A stretch of DNA of 27,785 bases, taken from Candidatus Aminicenantota bacterium (GTDB taxonomy: Bacteria; Acidobacteriota; Aminicenantia; Aminicenantales; Saccharicenantaceae). Made by a program: the position numbers and the translations under genes. The notes under the pieces were generated by a model. It saw only the letters and a list, made by a program, of their open reading frames with translations. It was not told the origin of the DNA and searched no databases. The stretch is from positions 1-27,785 of the forward strand of contig DSDX01000161.1 of assembly GCA_011048485.1 (NCBI GenBank), in the 5' to 3' direction. Position 1 is the stretch's first letter. Each line of letters begins with the position of its first letter. Of this stretch, positions 1-7,485 are shown piece after piece.

Positions 1-14
1 CTCCTACGTATTTA

Positions 15-31
15 TTACTGAGATTCAGTAA
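15..31. promoter_or_regulatory. Candidate PadR operator (inverted repeat)
   Basis: A perfect 7-bp dyad, TTACTGA-GAT-TCAGTAA, lies 24 bp before the PadR start codon in an AT-rich stretch that contrasts with the GC-rich surroundings. PadR proteins bind short AT-rich dyads and often repress their own promoter. Assignment as an autoregulatory site is inference from the symmetry and position. No convincing -35/-10 pair is visible because the window begins here. Confidence 0.5.
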
Positions 32-55
32 AACAATGCCAGAGAAGACCGGGCG

Positions 56-391
56 ATGAAGGACTTGACGAAGATCGAGGAAATCCTCCTTGTGGCCATT
101 TGGCATCTCAAGGAGAACGCCTACGGCGTCAAGATCCGCCAGTACGTCTCGGCCCTCATCGGGAGGGACCTCACCTACGGCCACCTCTACAGCGCCCTCA
201 ACCAGCTGGCGGCCAAGGAGTACGTCGAAAAATCCGAGGGAAAGCCCGTGGCCCAGCGGCTTGGCCGGCCCCGGATCTATTATTCGATCACTCCGGAGGG
301 ATTCGAGGCCCTGAAGGCCGCAGCGTCCACCAACGAGAAGATCTGGTCGGGGATCTCCAAGTACGCCCTGGAGCGGGATAGGATGTCGTGA
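56..391 (+). CDS. PadR family transcriptional regulator
   Basis: A 111-residue protein of the short PadR type. The N-terminal winged helix begins at about residue 5 (KIEEILLVAIWHLKENAYG) and continues through RQYVSALIGRDLTYGHLYSALNQLAAKEYVEK. The typical wing and junction follow (GRPRIYYSITPEGFEALK, about residues 71-90), and a short C-terminal helix completes it. The length fits the PadR-s2 class. Its stop codon overlaps the GTG start of the permease gene (GTGA), so the two are translationally coupled and the regulator probably controls the permease and itself. A PadR gene next to a MacB-like permease is a recurrent pair in Acidobacteriota and relatives. The ATG at 56 is preceded only by a weak purine-rich stretch (AGAGAAG). 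Confidence 0.9.
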   Translation: MKDLTKIEEILLVAIWHLKENAYGVKIRQYVSALIGRDLTYGHLYSALNQLAAKEYVEKSEGKPVAQRLGRPRIYYSITPEGFEALKAAASTNEKIWSGISKYALERDRMS

Positions 392-2997
392 GGAAACCGC
401 CCCCGAGAATCCCCGGTTGGCTGATCAAGATTTCCGCCTGGTACGAAGACGGCTACGTTGTCTACGGTGACGCCTGCGAGGAGTTCTACGAGCTCGCAGA
501 AGTCATCGGAAGGCGCCGGGCGGGGCGGTGGTTCTGGCGGCAGGGCCTTCGGGCCTTCCCCACTTTTGTCAAAGACAATCTTGTCTGGAGGATGATCATG
601 CTGAGGAATTACCTCAAGGTCGCGTTCCGCAACATCAGGAAACAGAAGGGCTACGCCTTCATCAACATCTCGGGCCTGGCCATCGGGATGGCGGCCTGCC
701 TCCTCATCCTGCTCTGGGTGTACGACGAGATGAGTTACGACACCTATCACGAGAACGCGGATCGCATCTATCGCCTGACGATCGACGCCAACCTAGGGGC
801 CCAGATGTCGGTGCCCGTCGCCCCCACCCCCGCCGGGCCGGCCATGGTCCAGGAGTATCCGGAAGTCCTTCAAGCCGTGCGTCTCAGCCGTCCCGACAGG
901 TCTCCCGTCGTAGTCGGCGACCGGGAGTACTTCGAGGAGAATGTGGCTTACGCGGACAACTCCATCTTCGATATCTTCAGCTTTCCCCTCGTCGAGGGGG
1001 GGCCGGGGACGGCCCTCAAGGCGGCCTATTCGGTGGTCATCACCGAGGACGTCGCCAGGAAATACTTCGGGAATGACCAGGCCCTCGGGAAGACGATACA
1101 AATCGGCGGCAGGGATTACGCCGTCATGGGGGTCGCCAAGAACATCCCGGGGAACTCCCATTTCAAGTTCAACATCCTCCTCTCCATGGAGACGCGCTAC
1201 GCCGAAAGCCGTCCTGTCATGGAGAACTGGATGGCCATCTCCAATTACGCTTATGTTCTGCTGGCCGAAAACGCCGACCCGGCGGCCCTCGAGGCGAAGC
1301 TTCCCGCTCTGATCGAGAAAAACCTGGGACCCGTTCTCAAGGGCTTGGGAGGGAGCATCACCCTCCACCTGCAGCCCTTGAAACGGATCCATCTCCATTC
1401 GGATTTCCGGGGGGACATCGCGCCCCAGGGGGACATCCTGTACGTCTATCTCTTCTCGGCAATCGCCCTGTTCATCCTGATCATCGCCGGGATCAACTTC
1501 GTCAATCTCTCAACGGCCCGTTGGACGGCGAGGGCGAAAGAGGTCGGCGTGAGGAAAACCCTGGGAGCGCTGAGAAAAAAGCTCGTCGGGCAGTTCCTCG
1601 GGGAATCGGTCGTCTACAGCCTCCTCGCGCTCATCCTGGCGGTCGGCCTTATACTGCTCGCCAGGCCCTGGTTCAGCGCCGTCGCCGGGCGAGACATCGG
1701 CCTCAACGTTCTTCAGATCCCCTGGCTTGTTCCCGCATTTCTCGGCCTTGCCCTTCTCGTAGGGGTCGCCGCGGGCGCGTATCCGGCCTTGTTCCTGTCC
1801 TCCTTCCGCCCCGTCCGCGTCCTCAGGGGCGGGACGAGGATAGGGTCGAAGAACATCCTCTTCCGGCGCGTCCTCGTCGTCGCCCAGTTCGTCATCTCGG
1901 TCGTCCTGATCATCGGGACGATAGTCGTCTACAAGCAGCTGGCCTTCATGAAGACCAAGAACCTCGGCTTCGAGAAGGAGCCGGTTGTCGTCCTGCCGGG
2001 GCTTGCCGACGTCATGCCGAAATCCTATGAGACGCTGAGGAGCGAATTCCGGAAAGTCCCCGGGGTCCTCAACGTCGGGGCTGGCTCGCTTGTCCCGGGC
2101 CGGGGCATCACGAAATCCGTCTTCCAACCCGAGGGATTCCAGCGGGACCAGTCCCAGCCTATGGACTACCGCAATATCGACTCCGGCTATCTCCCGACCC
2201 TGGGCATCACGATCGCGGCCGGGAGGAACTTCTCGGAGGAGCTGGCCACGGACCGGACCCAATCCGTCCTCATCAACGAAACCGCGGCTGAAAAGTACGG
2301 CTGGAAGGATCCAATCGGGAAACAGTTCATCATCGCCCCGGACCAGAACAGCACGGGAGAGGAGACACGGCTGAATGTCGTCGGGGTGTTCAAGGATTTC
2401 CACAGCACGTCGCTCCGGGAAAAGATCGATCCGATGATCCTGTTTTACAACCCGACGCAGTGCGCCTCGCTCGTGGTCCGGATCGCCCCGGCCGAAATGC
2501 AGAAGACGTTGGGGCTCCTCAAGGACAAGTGGAAGGAACGCCTGCCCCAAAAGCCGTTCGAGTTCTTTTTCCTTGACGAATCCTTCGACAGCCAGTACAG
2601 GGCCGAGGAGCGGATCGGGAACCTAGCCCTGAGGTTCAGCCTGCTCGCGATCCTGGTCAGCTGCCTCGGCCTTTTCGGCATCGCCTCCTACACGACCGAG
2701 CAGAGGACCAAGGAGATCGGGATCCGCAAGATCCTGGGGGCCTCGGGCGGGATCATTGTCCGGATGCTTTCGAAGGAATATCTGCTGCTCGTGGCCATCG
2801 GCAACCTCCTCGCCTGGCCGGTCGCCTACATGATGATGCGATCCTGGCTCCAGAATTTCGCCTACCGGACTTCGCTCGCCTATTGGATATTCCTGGCCGC
2901 GGCCGTTCTCTCCATCGCGGTCTCGCTGTCTACGGTGACCTATCAAAGCGTCCGTGCTGCCCGGACCAATCCGGTCAAATCCTTGCGATACGAGTGA
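388..2997 (+). CDS. FtsX/MacB-type ABC transporter permease with N-terminal prefix domain
   Basis: An 869-residue inner-membrane permease with a GTG start inside the PadR stop. Residues 1-70 are a soluble prefix (PPPRIPGWLIKI, then GDACEEFYELAEVIGRRRAG) like the cytoplasmic prefix of acidobacterial orphan permeases. The second part restarts at Met71 (ATG at 598) with the usual MacB beginning LRNYLKVAFRNIRKQKGYAF and a first transmembrane helix near 91-112. It then has periplasmic core 1 (about 115-340), FtsX membrane block 1 (about 350-490), periplasmic core 2 (about 515-720) and FtsX block 2 (about 750-865, containing TKEIGIRKILGAS). No ABC ATPase is encoded nearby, so it must use a distant partner or act as an orphan. 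Members of this family drive peptide or antibiotic export or mechanotransmission; the substrate here is unknown. A start at 598 would give a conventional permease, but the GTGA overlap and recognisable prefix favour 388. Confidence 0.88.
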   Translation: MRKPPPRIPGWLIKISAWYEDGYVVYGDACEEFYELAEVIGRRRAGRWFWRQGLRAFPTFVKDNLVWRMIMLRNYLKVAFRNIRKQKGYAFINISGLAIGMAACLLILLWVYDEMSYDTYHENADRIYRLTIDANLGAQMSVPVAPTPAGPAMVQEYPEVLQAVRLSRPDRSPVVVGDREYFEENVAYADNSIFDIFSFPLVEGGPGTALKAAYSVVITEDVARKYFGNDQALGKTIQIGGRDYAVMGVAKNIPGNSHFKFNILLSMETRYAESRPVMENWMAISNYAYVLLAENADPAALEAKLPALIEKNLGPVLKGLGGSITLHLQPLKRIHLHSDFRGDIAPQGDILYVYLFSAIALFILIIAGINFVNLSTARWTARAKEVGVRKTLGALRKKLVGQFLGESVVYSLLALILAVGLILLARPWFSAVAGRDIGLNVLQIPWLVPAFLGLALLVGVAAGAYPALFLSSFRPVRVLRGGTRIGSKNILFRRVLVVAQFVISVVLIIGTIVVYKQLAFMKTKNLGFEKEPVVVLPGLADVMPKSYETLRSEFRKVPGVLNVGAGSLVPGRGITKSVFQPEGFQRDQSQPMDYRNIDSGYLPTLGITIAAGRNFSEELATDRTQSVLINETAAEKYGWKDPIGKQFIIAPDQNSTGEETRLNVVGVFKDFHSTSLREKIDPMILFYNPTQCASLVVRIAPAEMQKTLGLLKDKWKERLPQKPFEFFFLDESFDSQYRAEERIGNLALRFSLLAILVSCLGLFGIASYTTEQRTKEIGIRKILGASGGIIVRMLSKEYLLLVAIGNLLAWPVAYMMMRSWLQNFAYRTSLAYWIFLAAAVLSIAVSLSTVTYQSVRAARTNPVKSLRYE

Positions 2998-3045
2998 TCA
3001 TGGATTATCGCCAGCGTCGGTAGTACATTATGGGGCGTATTGAGC

Positions 3046-3096
3046 CGCGGCCTGTCACGCCGGAGGTCGCGAGTTCGAGTCTCGTCGGCCCCGCCA
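3046..3096 (+). pseudogene. tRNA-Asp(GTC) 3' half, probable attachment-site remnant
   Basis: The sequence from the anticodon arm onward matches a canonical tRNA-Asp. The anticodon stem is CGGC (3048-3051) with GCCG (3059-3062), the loop is CTGTCAC with anticodon GTC at 3054-3056, the variable loop is AGGTC, the T arm runs 3069-3085 with loop TTCGAGT, the acceptor 3' strand is CGGCCCC (3086-3092), followed by discriminator G and encoded CCA (3094-3096). The 5' half is missing. A GGGGC at 3032-3036 could pair with five acceptor bases, but only about ten bases separate it from the anticodon arm, too few for a D arm. A 3' tRNA fragment of this extent is what site-specific integration into a tRNA gene leaves at the far end of an island. 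Confidence 0.7.
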
Positions 3097-3232
3097 CCAT
3101 ATTCCCTCGTTATCCGCTTGAGCGCCTTTAACCCTCTGTCGGCGATCTCGGGCAAGCTTTTACCCATTGGCCGGCAAAGAAAACATGTATCAATTCTGGA
3201 CATTTGCGGCGCCGACGCGTGGGCACACCCCG

Positions 3233-3251
3233 CCTCGCGCGAAGCGTGAGG
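3233..3251 (+). other. Strong GC-rich hairpin (GAA loop)
   Basis: CCTCGCGC (3233-3240), loop GAA, GCGTGAGG (3244-3251) form an 8-bp stem with one G-U pair. There is no T-run immediately after it; an A/T-rich tract starts about 10 bases later. It could be a rho-dependent pause, part of an integration region, or an incidental structure. Confidence 0.35.
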
Positions 3252-3381
3252 TCGCTGATCCTAAAAATTACCCTCTTTCGGGTATGTCCCCTATATTATT
3301 GAATATATATAATTTAAAGATAAGCAGAGACCCGGCCTGGCTTCCACCGGAGAGAGGTCGAGCGGGGCCGCATTAGGAACA

Positions 3382-3410
3382 TTGACAGAGGTCCTGGGGT
3401 CGATTACCAT
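3382..3410 (+). promoter_or_regulatory. Sigma-70-type promoter of DUF4382 lipoprotein gene 1
   Basis: TTGACA (3382-3387), a 17-bp spacer and TACCAT (3405-3410), with the start codon 49 nt after the -10 box. The -35 is a full consensus match. The second DUF4382 gene has the same layout and the same distance to its ATG. Confidence 0.65.
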
Positions 3411-3459
3411 GTCTTTGAGGAATGGGGTTCGAAGAAGTATTTCTCGAGGAGGAGACGCC

Positions 3460-4626
3460 ATGAAACGGATTCTTTCCCGGACCAAGTTCGTTACATTGCT
3501 GGCCGTCCTGCTCGTTGGCGCCTTCGGCTGCGGGGTCGGAGGCGACACCGGCCAGCTCTCGCTGAGCCTGACCGACAAGCCGTCGGACGACTACGACGCC
3601 GTCTACGTGACCATCGCCCGGATCGACGTCCACAAGGCCGAGGACATGGACGGCGAATGGATGACCGTGGCCACGCCGGGCCGGACCTACAACCTCCTGG
3701 CCCTGGCCGGCGGCGTCAGGGAGCAGCTGGGCTTGGTCAGCCTCGAGGCCGGCCATTATTCGCAGCTGCGCCTCCTCATCGGCGACGCGCACGACGGCGG
3801 CCTCAACATCCTGGGTCACGCCCATCCGGCCGCGAACTACGTCGTCGACGCGGACGGGTTCGAGCACGAGATGAAGGTCCCCAGCGGCACCCAGACCGGC
3901 GTCAAGCTCGTCCAAGGCTTCGACATCAACGAGAACAGCACCACCGAGCTGACCTTCGATTTCGACGCCGCCCGATCGGTCGTCCGGGCCGGCAACAGCG
4001 GCAAGTACCTGCTGAAGCCGACCGTCCAGGTGATCGACACGTCGGTGGCCGCGATCATCGGCGGGACCGTCACGACCTTGGACGAAGAGACCCCGGTCGG
4101 CGTGGGCGGGGCCCTCGTCAATATCCAGGTCTATGACGCGGGCCAGGCGGACGCCAAGGACCAGGTCGCCGTCAGGACCTCGACCTTCACCGACGACACG
4201 GACCTCCACAGGGGCGACTACAAGCTCTTCTTCGCTGTCGACCCGGCCGGCGAGACCTTCAACATCGTCGCCCGCAAGGAGGGCCTCATGCCCGAAGCGG
4301 CCCGGCTCCTCGTCGAGAACGGCACGGCCTACACGCAGGACTTCGAGCTCGAGGAGATCACCGAGTCCGGTACGGTCAACGTCGCCATCACGGGCGCGAC
4401 CGCCGATATCCCCGTGACGCTGTCCTTCCGTCAGACCGTGACCTTGGGCGCGGACGAGGTCGTGATCGAGGTCCTCTCTCTCGGCGTTGTCAACGGCGAT
4501 CCCGACCCGATCACCCTGCCGGCCGGCGAGTACACGCTCGTGGCCTGGACCGAGGGCAAAACGACCTTCCAGGCTCCGGTCAGCGTGACCAGCGGCGGGA
4601 CGACAAGCGCCCCGGTGACGTTCTAA
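3460..4626 (+). CDS. DUF4382 domain-containing lipoprotein (paralogue 1)
   Basis: A 388-residue protein. The ATG at 3460 is chosen because GAGGAGGAG (3446-3454) lies just upstream and the first residues form a lipoprotein signal peptide: MKR, a hydrophobic core, then Gly-Cys24 (the lipobox GAFGC is imperfect). A longer in-frame reading from 3382 would start inside the -35 box. The DUF4382 domain starts after the signal (GQLSLSLTDKPSDDYDAVYV) and runs to about residue 190. The rest is beta-rich, beginning IIGGTVTTLDEETPVGVGGA, and resembles carboxypeptidase-regulatory or prealbumin-like repeats found in surface proteins. It is probably anchored at the envelope. The function of DUF4382 is unknown. 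The gene appears monocistronic, with its own promoter and a weak hairpin downstream. Confidence 0.85.
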   Translation: MKRILSRTKFVTLLAVLLVGAFGCGVGGDTGQLSLSLTDKPSDDYDAVYVTIARIDVHKAEDMDGEWMTVATPGRTYNLLALAGGVREQLGLVSLEAGHYSQLRLLIGDAHDGGLNILGHAHPAANYVVDADGFEHEMKVPSGTQTGVKLVQGFDINENSTTELTFDFDAARSVVRAGNSGKYLLKPTVQVIDTSVAAIIGGTVTTLDEETPVGVGGALVNIQVYDAGQADAKDQVAVRTSTFTDDTDLHRGDYKLFFAVDPAGETFNIVARKEGLMPEAARLLVENGTAYTQDFELEEITESGTVNVAITGATADIPVTLSFRQTVTLGADEVVIEVLSLGVVNGDPDPITLPAGEYTLVAWTEGKTTFQAPVSVTSGGTTSAPVTF

Positions 4627-4656
4627 GAAAGAACGAACCGAGCCGACGGGCGACCC

Positions 4657-4693
4657 AAGGCCGGGCCTCCTCCCCCGTCCTCGGGCCCGCCTT
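4657..4693 (+). terminator. Possible terminator hairpin after DUF4382 gene 1
   Basis: AAGGCCGGGCC (4657-4667) pairs with GGGCCCGCCTT (4683-4693) with one bulged C. The run that follows is A-rich rather than T-rich, so intrinsic termination on this strand is uncertain. Confidence 0.35.
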
Positions 4694-4724
4694 GAAAAAG
4701 GGCTTGGCCCCGCGCGAAATTCAC

Positions 4725-4752
4725 TTGGGCCGACGCCGGTCTCTGTTATAAT
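4725..4752 (+). promoter_or_regulatory. Promoter upstream of the DAK2-DegV gene
   Basis: A perfect TATAAT (4747-4752) has TTGGGC 16 bp upstream (4725-4730). It precedes a short leader frame with a strong ribosome-binding site and then the fusion gene. Confidence 0.6.
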
Positions 4753-4793
4753 AGGGGGGTCTCGCCGGAACATCGCGGGACAGGAGAGGGATT

Positions 4794-4832
4794 ATGCGCT
4801 TCGAATGCCGCCTGGCTCCGAGGACGAGCTGA
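4794..4832 (+). CDS. Possible 12-residue leader peptide
   Basis: The ATG at 4794 has the best Shine-Dalgarno in this intergenic region (AGGAGAGGG about 5 nt upstream) and encodes MRFECRLAPRTS before a TGA at 4830. The stop lies 13 nt before the ATG of the DAK2-DegV gene, which itself has only a weak GGGG upstream. The arrangement suggests translational coupling through a leader peptide. The alternative is that the frame is accidental and the GGGG suffices. The peptide resembles no attenuator type I know. Confidence 0.35.
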   Translation: MRFECRLAPRTS

Positions 4833-4845
4833 TCCGGGGCCGTCG

Positions 4846-6660
4846 ATGAGACTGGGCGCAGCGCGTCTGACCGGGAAGGGCTACTACTACGCCTTCCTGG
4901 CCGGGGCCAAGAAGATCCTGGAGAATCAGAAGGAGCTGAACAGGATCAACGTTTTCCCCGTCCCCGACGCCGACACGGGCTCCAACCTGGCCTCGACCGT
5001 CCGGGCCATCATCGAGCGGGTCCGGCCGCACCGGTCCTACAAGGTCACGTCAACGGCCATCGCCGCCGCGGCCCTCGAGGGCGCCCGGGGCAACTCGGGC
5101 GTCATCTTTGCCCAGTTCCTCTACGGCCTAGGCGCGGAATCGCGCGGCTCGCACGAGCTCTCCCTATCCCATTTCGGCGAGTCCGTCCGCGGCGCGGTCC
5201 GCTACATGTACGAGGCCATCGCCGAGCCGAAAGAGGGGACGATGATCACGGTCATCCGCCGGTGGGCGGAGTCCTTGTCTTCCCCGAACGAGGAGTCCGA
5301 GAGCTTCCTCAAGGCGCTGACCCGGGCCCACGCCCGGGCCGTCGAGGCCCTCCAGGAGACCCGCTTCAAGCTCGAGGCGATGCGCCGGGCGGGCGTCGTC
5401 GACGCCGGCTCCAAGGGCATGGTCCTCTTCCTCGAAGGCATGCTCGAATTCCTGCGCAAGCCGTCCCATAAGAAGATCCTGTCGGCCGCCAAGGAGGCGA
5501 TCGAGATCGAGGAGACCGCCGAGGTCCCGACCGGCGAGGTCGGGCTCCGCTACTGCACGGAGGGATTGATCAAGCCCAGGCCGGACGGCCCCGGCGCCGC
5601 CCTCGACCGGGAGGGGCTCAAGCGCGCGATCGAGGGCTTCGGCGACTCGCTCGTCGTGGCCGGATCCAGCGAGTCCCTCCGCTTCCACATCCACACCGAC
5701 AAGCCCGAGGAGCTGTTCTTCAAGCTCCGCAACGAGGGCCGCATCGTCTTCCAGAAGGCCGACGACATGCTCCGGCAGCACCAGGCCGCTCACGACAGGA
5801 AGTGGCCCATCGCCGTCGTGACCGACTCCGCCTGCGACCTGCCCGCCGAGGTCCTCGACCGCTACCAGGTCCATGTCGTCCCCCTGGGCCTGAATTTCGG
5901 CGACAGCCCCTACCTCGATAAGCTGACCATCACGCCGGACCAGTTCTACCGGATGCTCGACGAACAGCCGGAGTTCCCCAAGACGGCCCAGCCCGGCCCG
6001 CGGGTCTTCGAGAGCCTGTACACGAATCTGGCCGCCCACTACGACTCCATCATCGCCGTCCAGCTCGCATCGAAGCTGAGCGGCACCTATTCGACCAGCC
6101 TCGCGGCGGCGCGCCGGGTGTCCGAACGGACGGGCAAGAGGATCTCGGTCGTCGATTCGCGGACGCTCTCCGGCGCCCTGGGGCTCCTTGTCCACCGCGT
6201 CGTCCGGCTCGTCGAGGCGGGCCGGTCGCACGACGAGGTCGTGGCCGAAGCGGAGAGGCTCGTGCCGAAGGCCAAGATCCTGGTGGGCGTCCGGACCCTC
6301 AAGTACATGGTCCGCGGCGGGAGGGTCAGCCCGATGGCCGGGGCGGCCGCCAGGCTCCTGAACCTCAAGCCGGTCGTTTCCCTGAAAGAGACGGGGGAAT
6401 CGAAGATCTTCGACAAAGCCTTCAGCCAGAGAGGGATCCTGACGAAGATCCTGCGGCACCTGGCCCGCGACGCCCGGACGGCCGGAATCCGCGACTACTG
6501 CGTTCTCCATGCCCACAACCCCGGGGACGCCCACGCCTACGCCGGGGAGGTGGAGGCCGTGATCGGGGCCAAGCCGGCCTTCACGATGGACATCTCCCCC
6601 GCGATCGGCCTGAATGCCGGGGTGGGGGCGGTCGCAATCTCGTTCCTTCTCGAGGGATGA
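4846..6660 (+). CDS. FakA-FakB-like fusion: DAK2 kinase domain plus DegV fatty-acid-binding domain
   Basis: A 604-residue protein. Residues 1-200 are a DhaL/DAK2 kinase domain with the nucleotide and Mg site NVFPVPDADTGSNL (35-48) and GARGNSGVIFAQF. Residues about 225-315 match the middle domain of fatty acid kinase FakA, including a Cys (237) and a His-x-His pair (281, 283) in FHIHTDKPEE, a likely metal site. Residues about 322-604 are a complete DegV fold (VVTDSACDLP, SKLSGTYSTS, RGGRVS, and a C-terminal GAVAISF). In Firmicutes, FakA phosphorylates fatty acids bound to a separate DegV protein, FakB. Here the carrier sits where FakA has its C-terminal FakB-interacting region. The inferred role is phosphorylation of exogenous or recycled fatty acids to acyl-phosphate for phospholipid synthesis, in the cytoplasm. 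The DUF1295 gene follows 39 nt downstream. Confidence 0.88.
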   Translation: MRLGAARLTGKGYYYAFLAGAKKILENQKELNRINVFPVPDADTGSNLASTVRAIIERVRPHRSYKVTSTAIAAAALEGARGNSGVIFAQFLYGLGAESRGSHELSLSHFGESVRGAVRYMYEAIAEPKEGTMITVIRRWAESLSSPNEESESFLKALTRAHARAVEALQETRFKLEAMRRAGVVDAGSKGMVLFLEGMLEFLRKPSHKKILSAAKEAIEIEETAEVPTGEVGLRYCTEGLIKPRPDGPGAALDREGLKRAIEGFGDSLVVAGSSESLRFHIHTDKPEELFFKLRNEGRIVFQKADDMLRQHQAAHDRKWPIAVVTDSACDLPAEVLDRYQVHVVPLGLNFGDSPYLDKLTITPDQFYRMLDEQPEFPKTAQPGPRVFESLYTNLAAHYDSIIAVQLASKLSGTYSTSLAAARRVSERTGKRISVVDSRTLSGALGLLVHRVVRLVEAGRSHDEVVAEAERLVPKAKILVGVRTLKYMVRGGRVSPMAGAAARLLNLKPVVSLKETGESKIFDKAFSQRGILTKILRHLARDARTAGIRDYCVLHAHNPGDAHAYAGEVEAVIGAKPAFTMDISPAIGLNAGVGAVAISFLLEG

Positions 6661-6699
6661 CGGGAAGGGCGGCGCGCACCTGACTGACAGGGGGACACC

Positions 6700-7485
6700 A
6701 TGCCCAGCCTGATCCCGGCCGCCGCGCTCACCATCCTCGTCTATATGATCCTCGTCTACCTCCTGGCCCAGGTCCTGCGCAACAACGGGATCGTCGATAT
6801 TGCCTGGGGCCTCGGGTTCATCGTCGTGACGGCCGTGCTCTTCGCCCGCGAGCCGGGCCTCTATCCGGCCAAGGCGCTGGCGATCCTCTTCGTCCTGGTG
6901 TGGGGGCTGCGGCTGGCGATCCATATCTTCAAGAGGAACCGGGGCAAGCCCGAGGACTTCCGCTACGCCGCCATGAGAAAGCGGTGGGGGAAGGCCGCTC
7001 CCCTCAAGGCCTTCGTCTTCGTCTTCATGCTGCAGGGCCTGTTCATGCTCGTCGTGTCCCTGCCGATCACGGTCCTTATCGGCGCCCCGGCCCGGCCGCT
7101 CGGGGCCTTCGACGTCGCCGGGGCGCTGCTTTTCGCCGCCGGGTTCCTTTTCGAAGTCGTCGGGGACCGCCAGCTGGCCGCGCACGTCCGCGATCCCGCC
7201 AACAAGGGCCGGCTCATGACCCGGGGCCTCTGGGCCGCGACCCGCCACCCGAACTATATCGGTGAGGCGGCCCTGTGGTGGGGGATGGGGCTCCTGGCGC
7301 TGGGGTCGCCGCGCGGCTGGATCGCCCTCCTCGGCCCGCTGACCATCACGTTCCTGCTTCTTTTCGTCTCCGGCGTGCCGCTCCTGGAGAAGAAGTACGC
7401 GGGACGCTCTGACTGGGAGGCCTACAAGGCCCGGACGCCGAAGTTCTTTCCCTGGTTCCCGAAGAAGGCAACGGACGGCTCTTGA
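6700..7485 (+). CDS. DUF1295 family membrane protein (steroid 5-alpha-reductase/ICMT-like)
   Basis: A 261-residue polytopic protein with about six hydrophobic segments. It carries the DUF1295 signature: NNGIVDIAWGLGF near the N-terminus, FEVVGDRQL, and the C-terminal block GLWAATRHPNYIGEAALWWG followed by PLLEKKYAGRSDWEAYKART. The C-terminal part resembles the cofactor-binding region of isoprenylcysteine methyltransferases and steroid reductases. The family is commonly called an oxidoreductase, but its substrate is not established. The start has GGGGGA about 5 nt upstream. It shares an overlap with the photolyase gene (TTGA), so the two are coupled; DUF1295 and photolyase genes often cluster, which hints at a lipid or pigment function. 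Confidence 0.85.
   Translation: MPSLIPAAALTILVYMILVYLLAQVLRNNGIVDIAWGLGFIVVTAVLFAREPGLYPAKALAILFVLVWGLRLAIHIFKRNRGKPEDFRYAAMRKRWGKAAPLKAFVFVFMLQGLFMLVVSLPITVLIGAPARPLGAFDVAGALLFAAGFLFEVVGDRQLAAHVRDPANKGRLMTRGLWAATRHPNYIGEAALWWGMGLLALGSPRGWIALLGPLTITFLLLFVSGVPLLEKKYAGRSDWEAYKARTPKFFPWFPKKATDGS

Larger units (their letters stand above)
2998..3381. other. Gene-poor intergenic stretch after the permease
   Basis: Apart from the tRNA-Asp fragment, the hairpin at 3233-3251 and the following AT-rich tract, no protein of recognisable family or plausible codon use is seen here on either strand. Short open frames around 2943-3249 are readings through the tRNA fragment. The AT-rich tract (about 3260-3320) includes a small stem TACCC/GGGTA at 3269-3284 and is compositionally unlike the rest of the window. 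Confidence 0.5.

Noticed and set aside
3032..3096. Intact tRNA-Asp
   Set aside because: The acceptor 5' strand pairs at only five positions and there is no room for a D arm between 3036 and the anticodon stem.
2943..3203. Minus-strand frame of 86 codons over the tRNA-Asp fragment
   Set aside because: It contains the ETRTRDLRRDRP-type string that results from reading tRNA-Asp backwards, a well-known false protein call.
5164..7248. Minus-strand open frame of 694 codons opposite the DAK2-DegV and DUF1295 genes
   Set aside because: It is a shadow of two genes with clear motifs on the other strand, with low-complexity Asp/Gly/Arg-rich content and no known domain.
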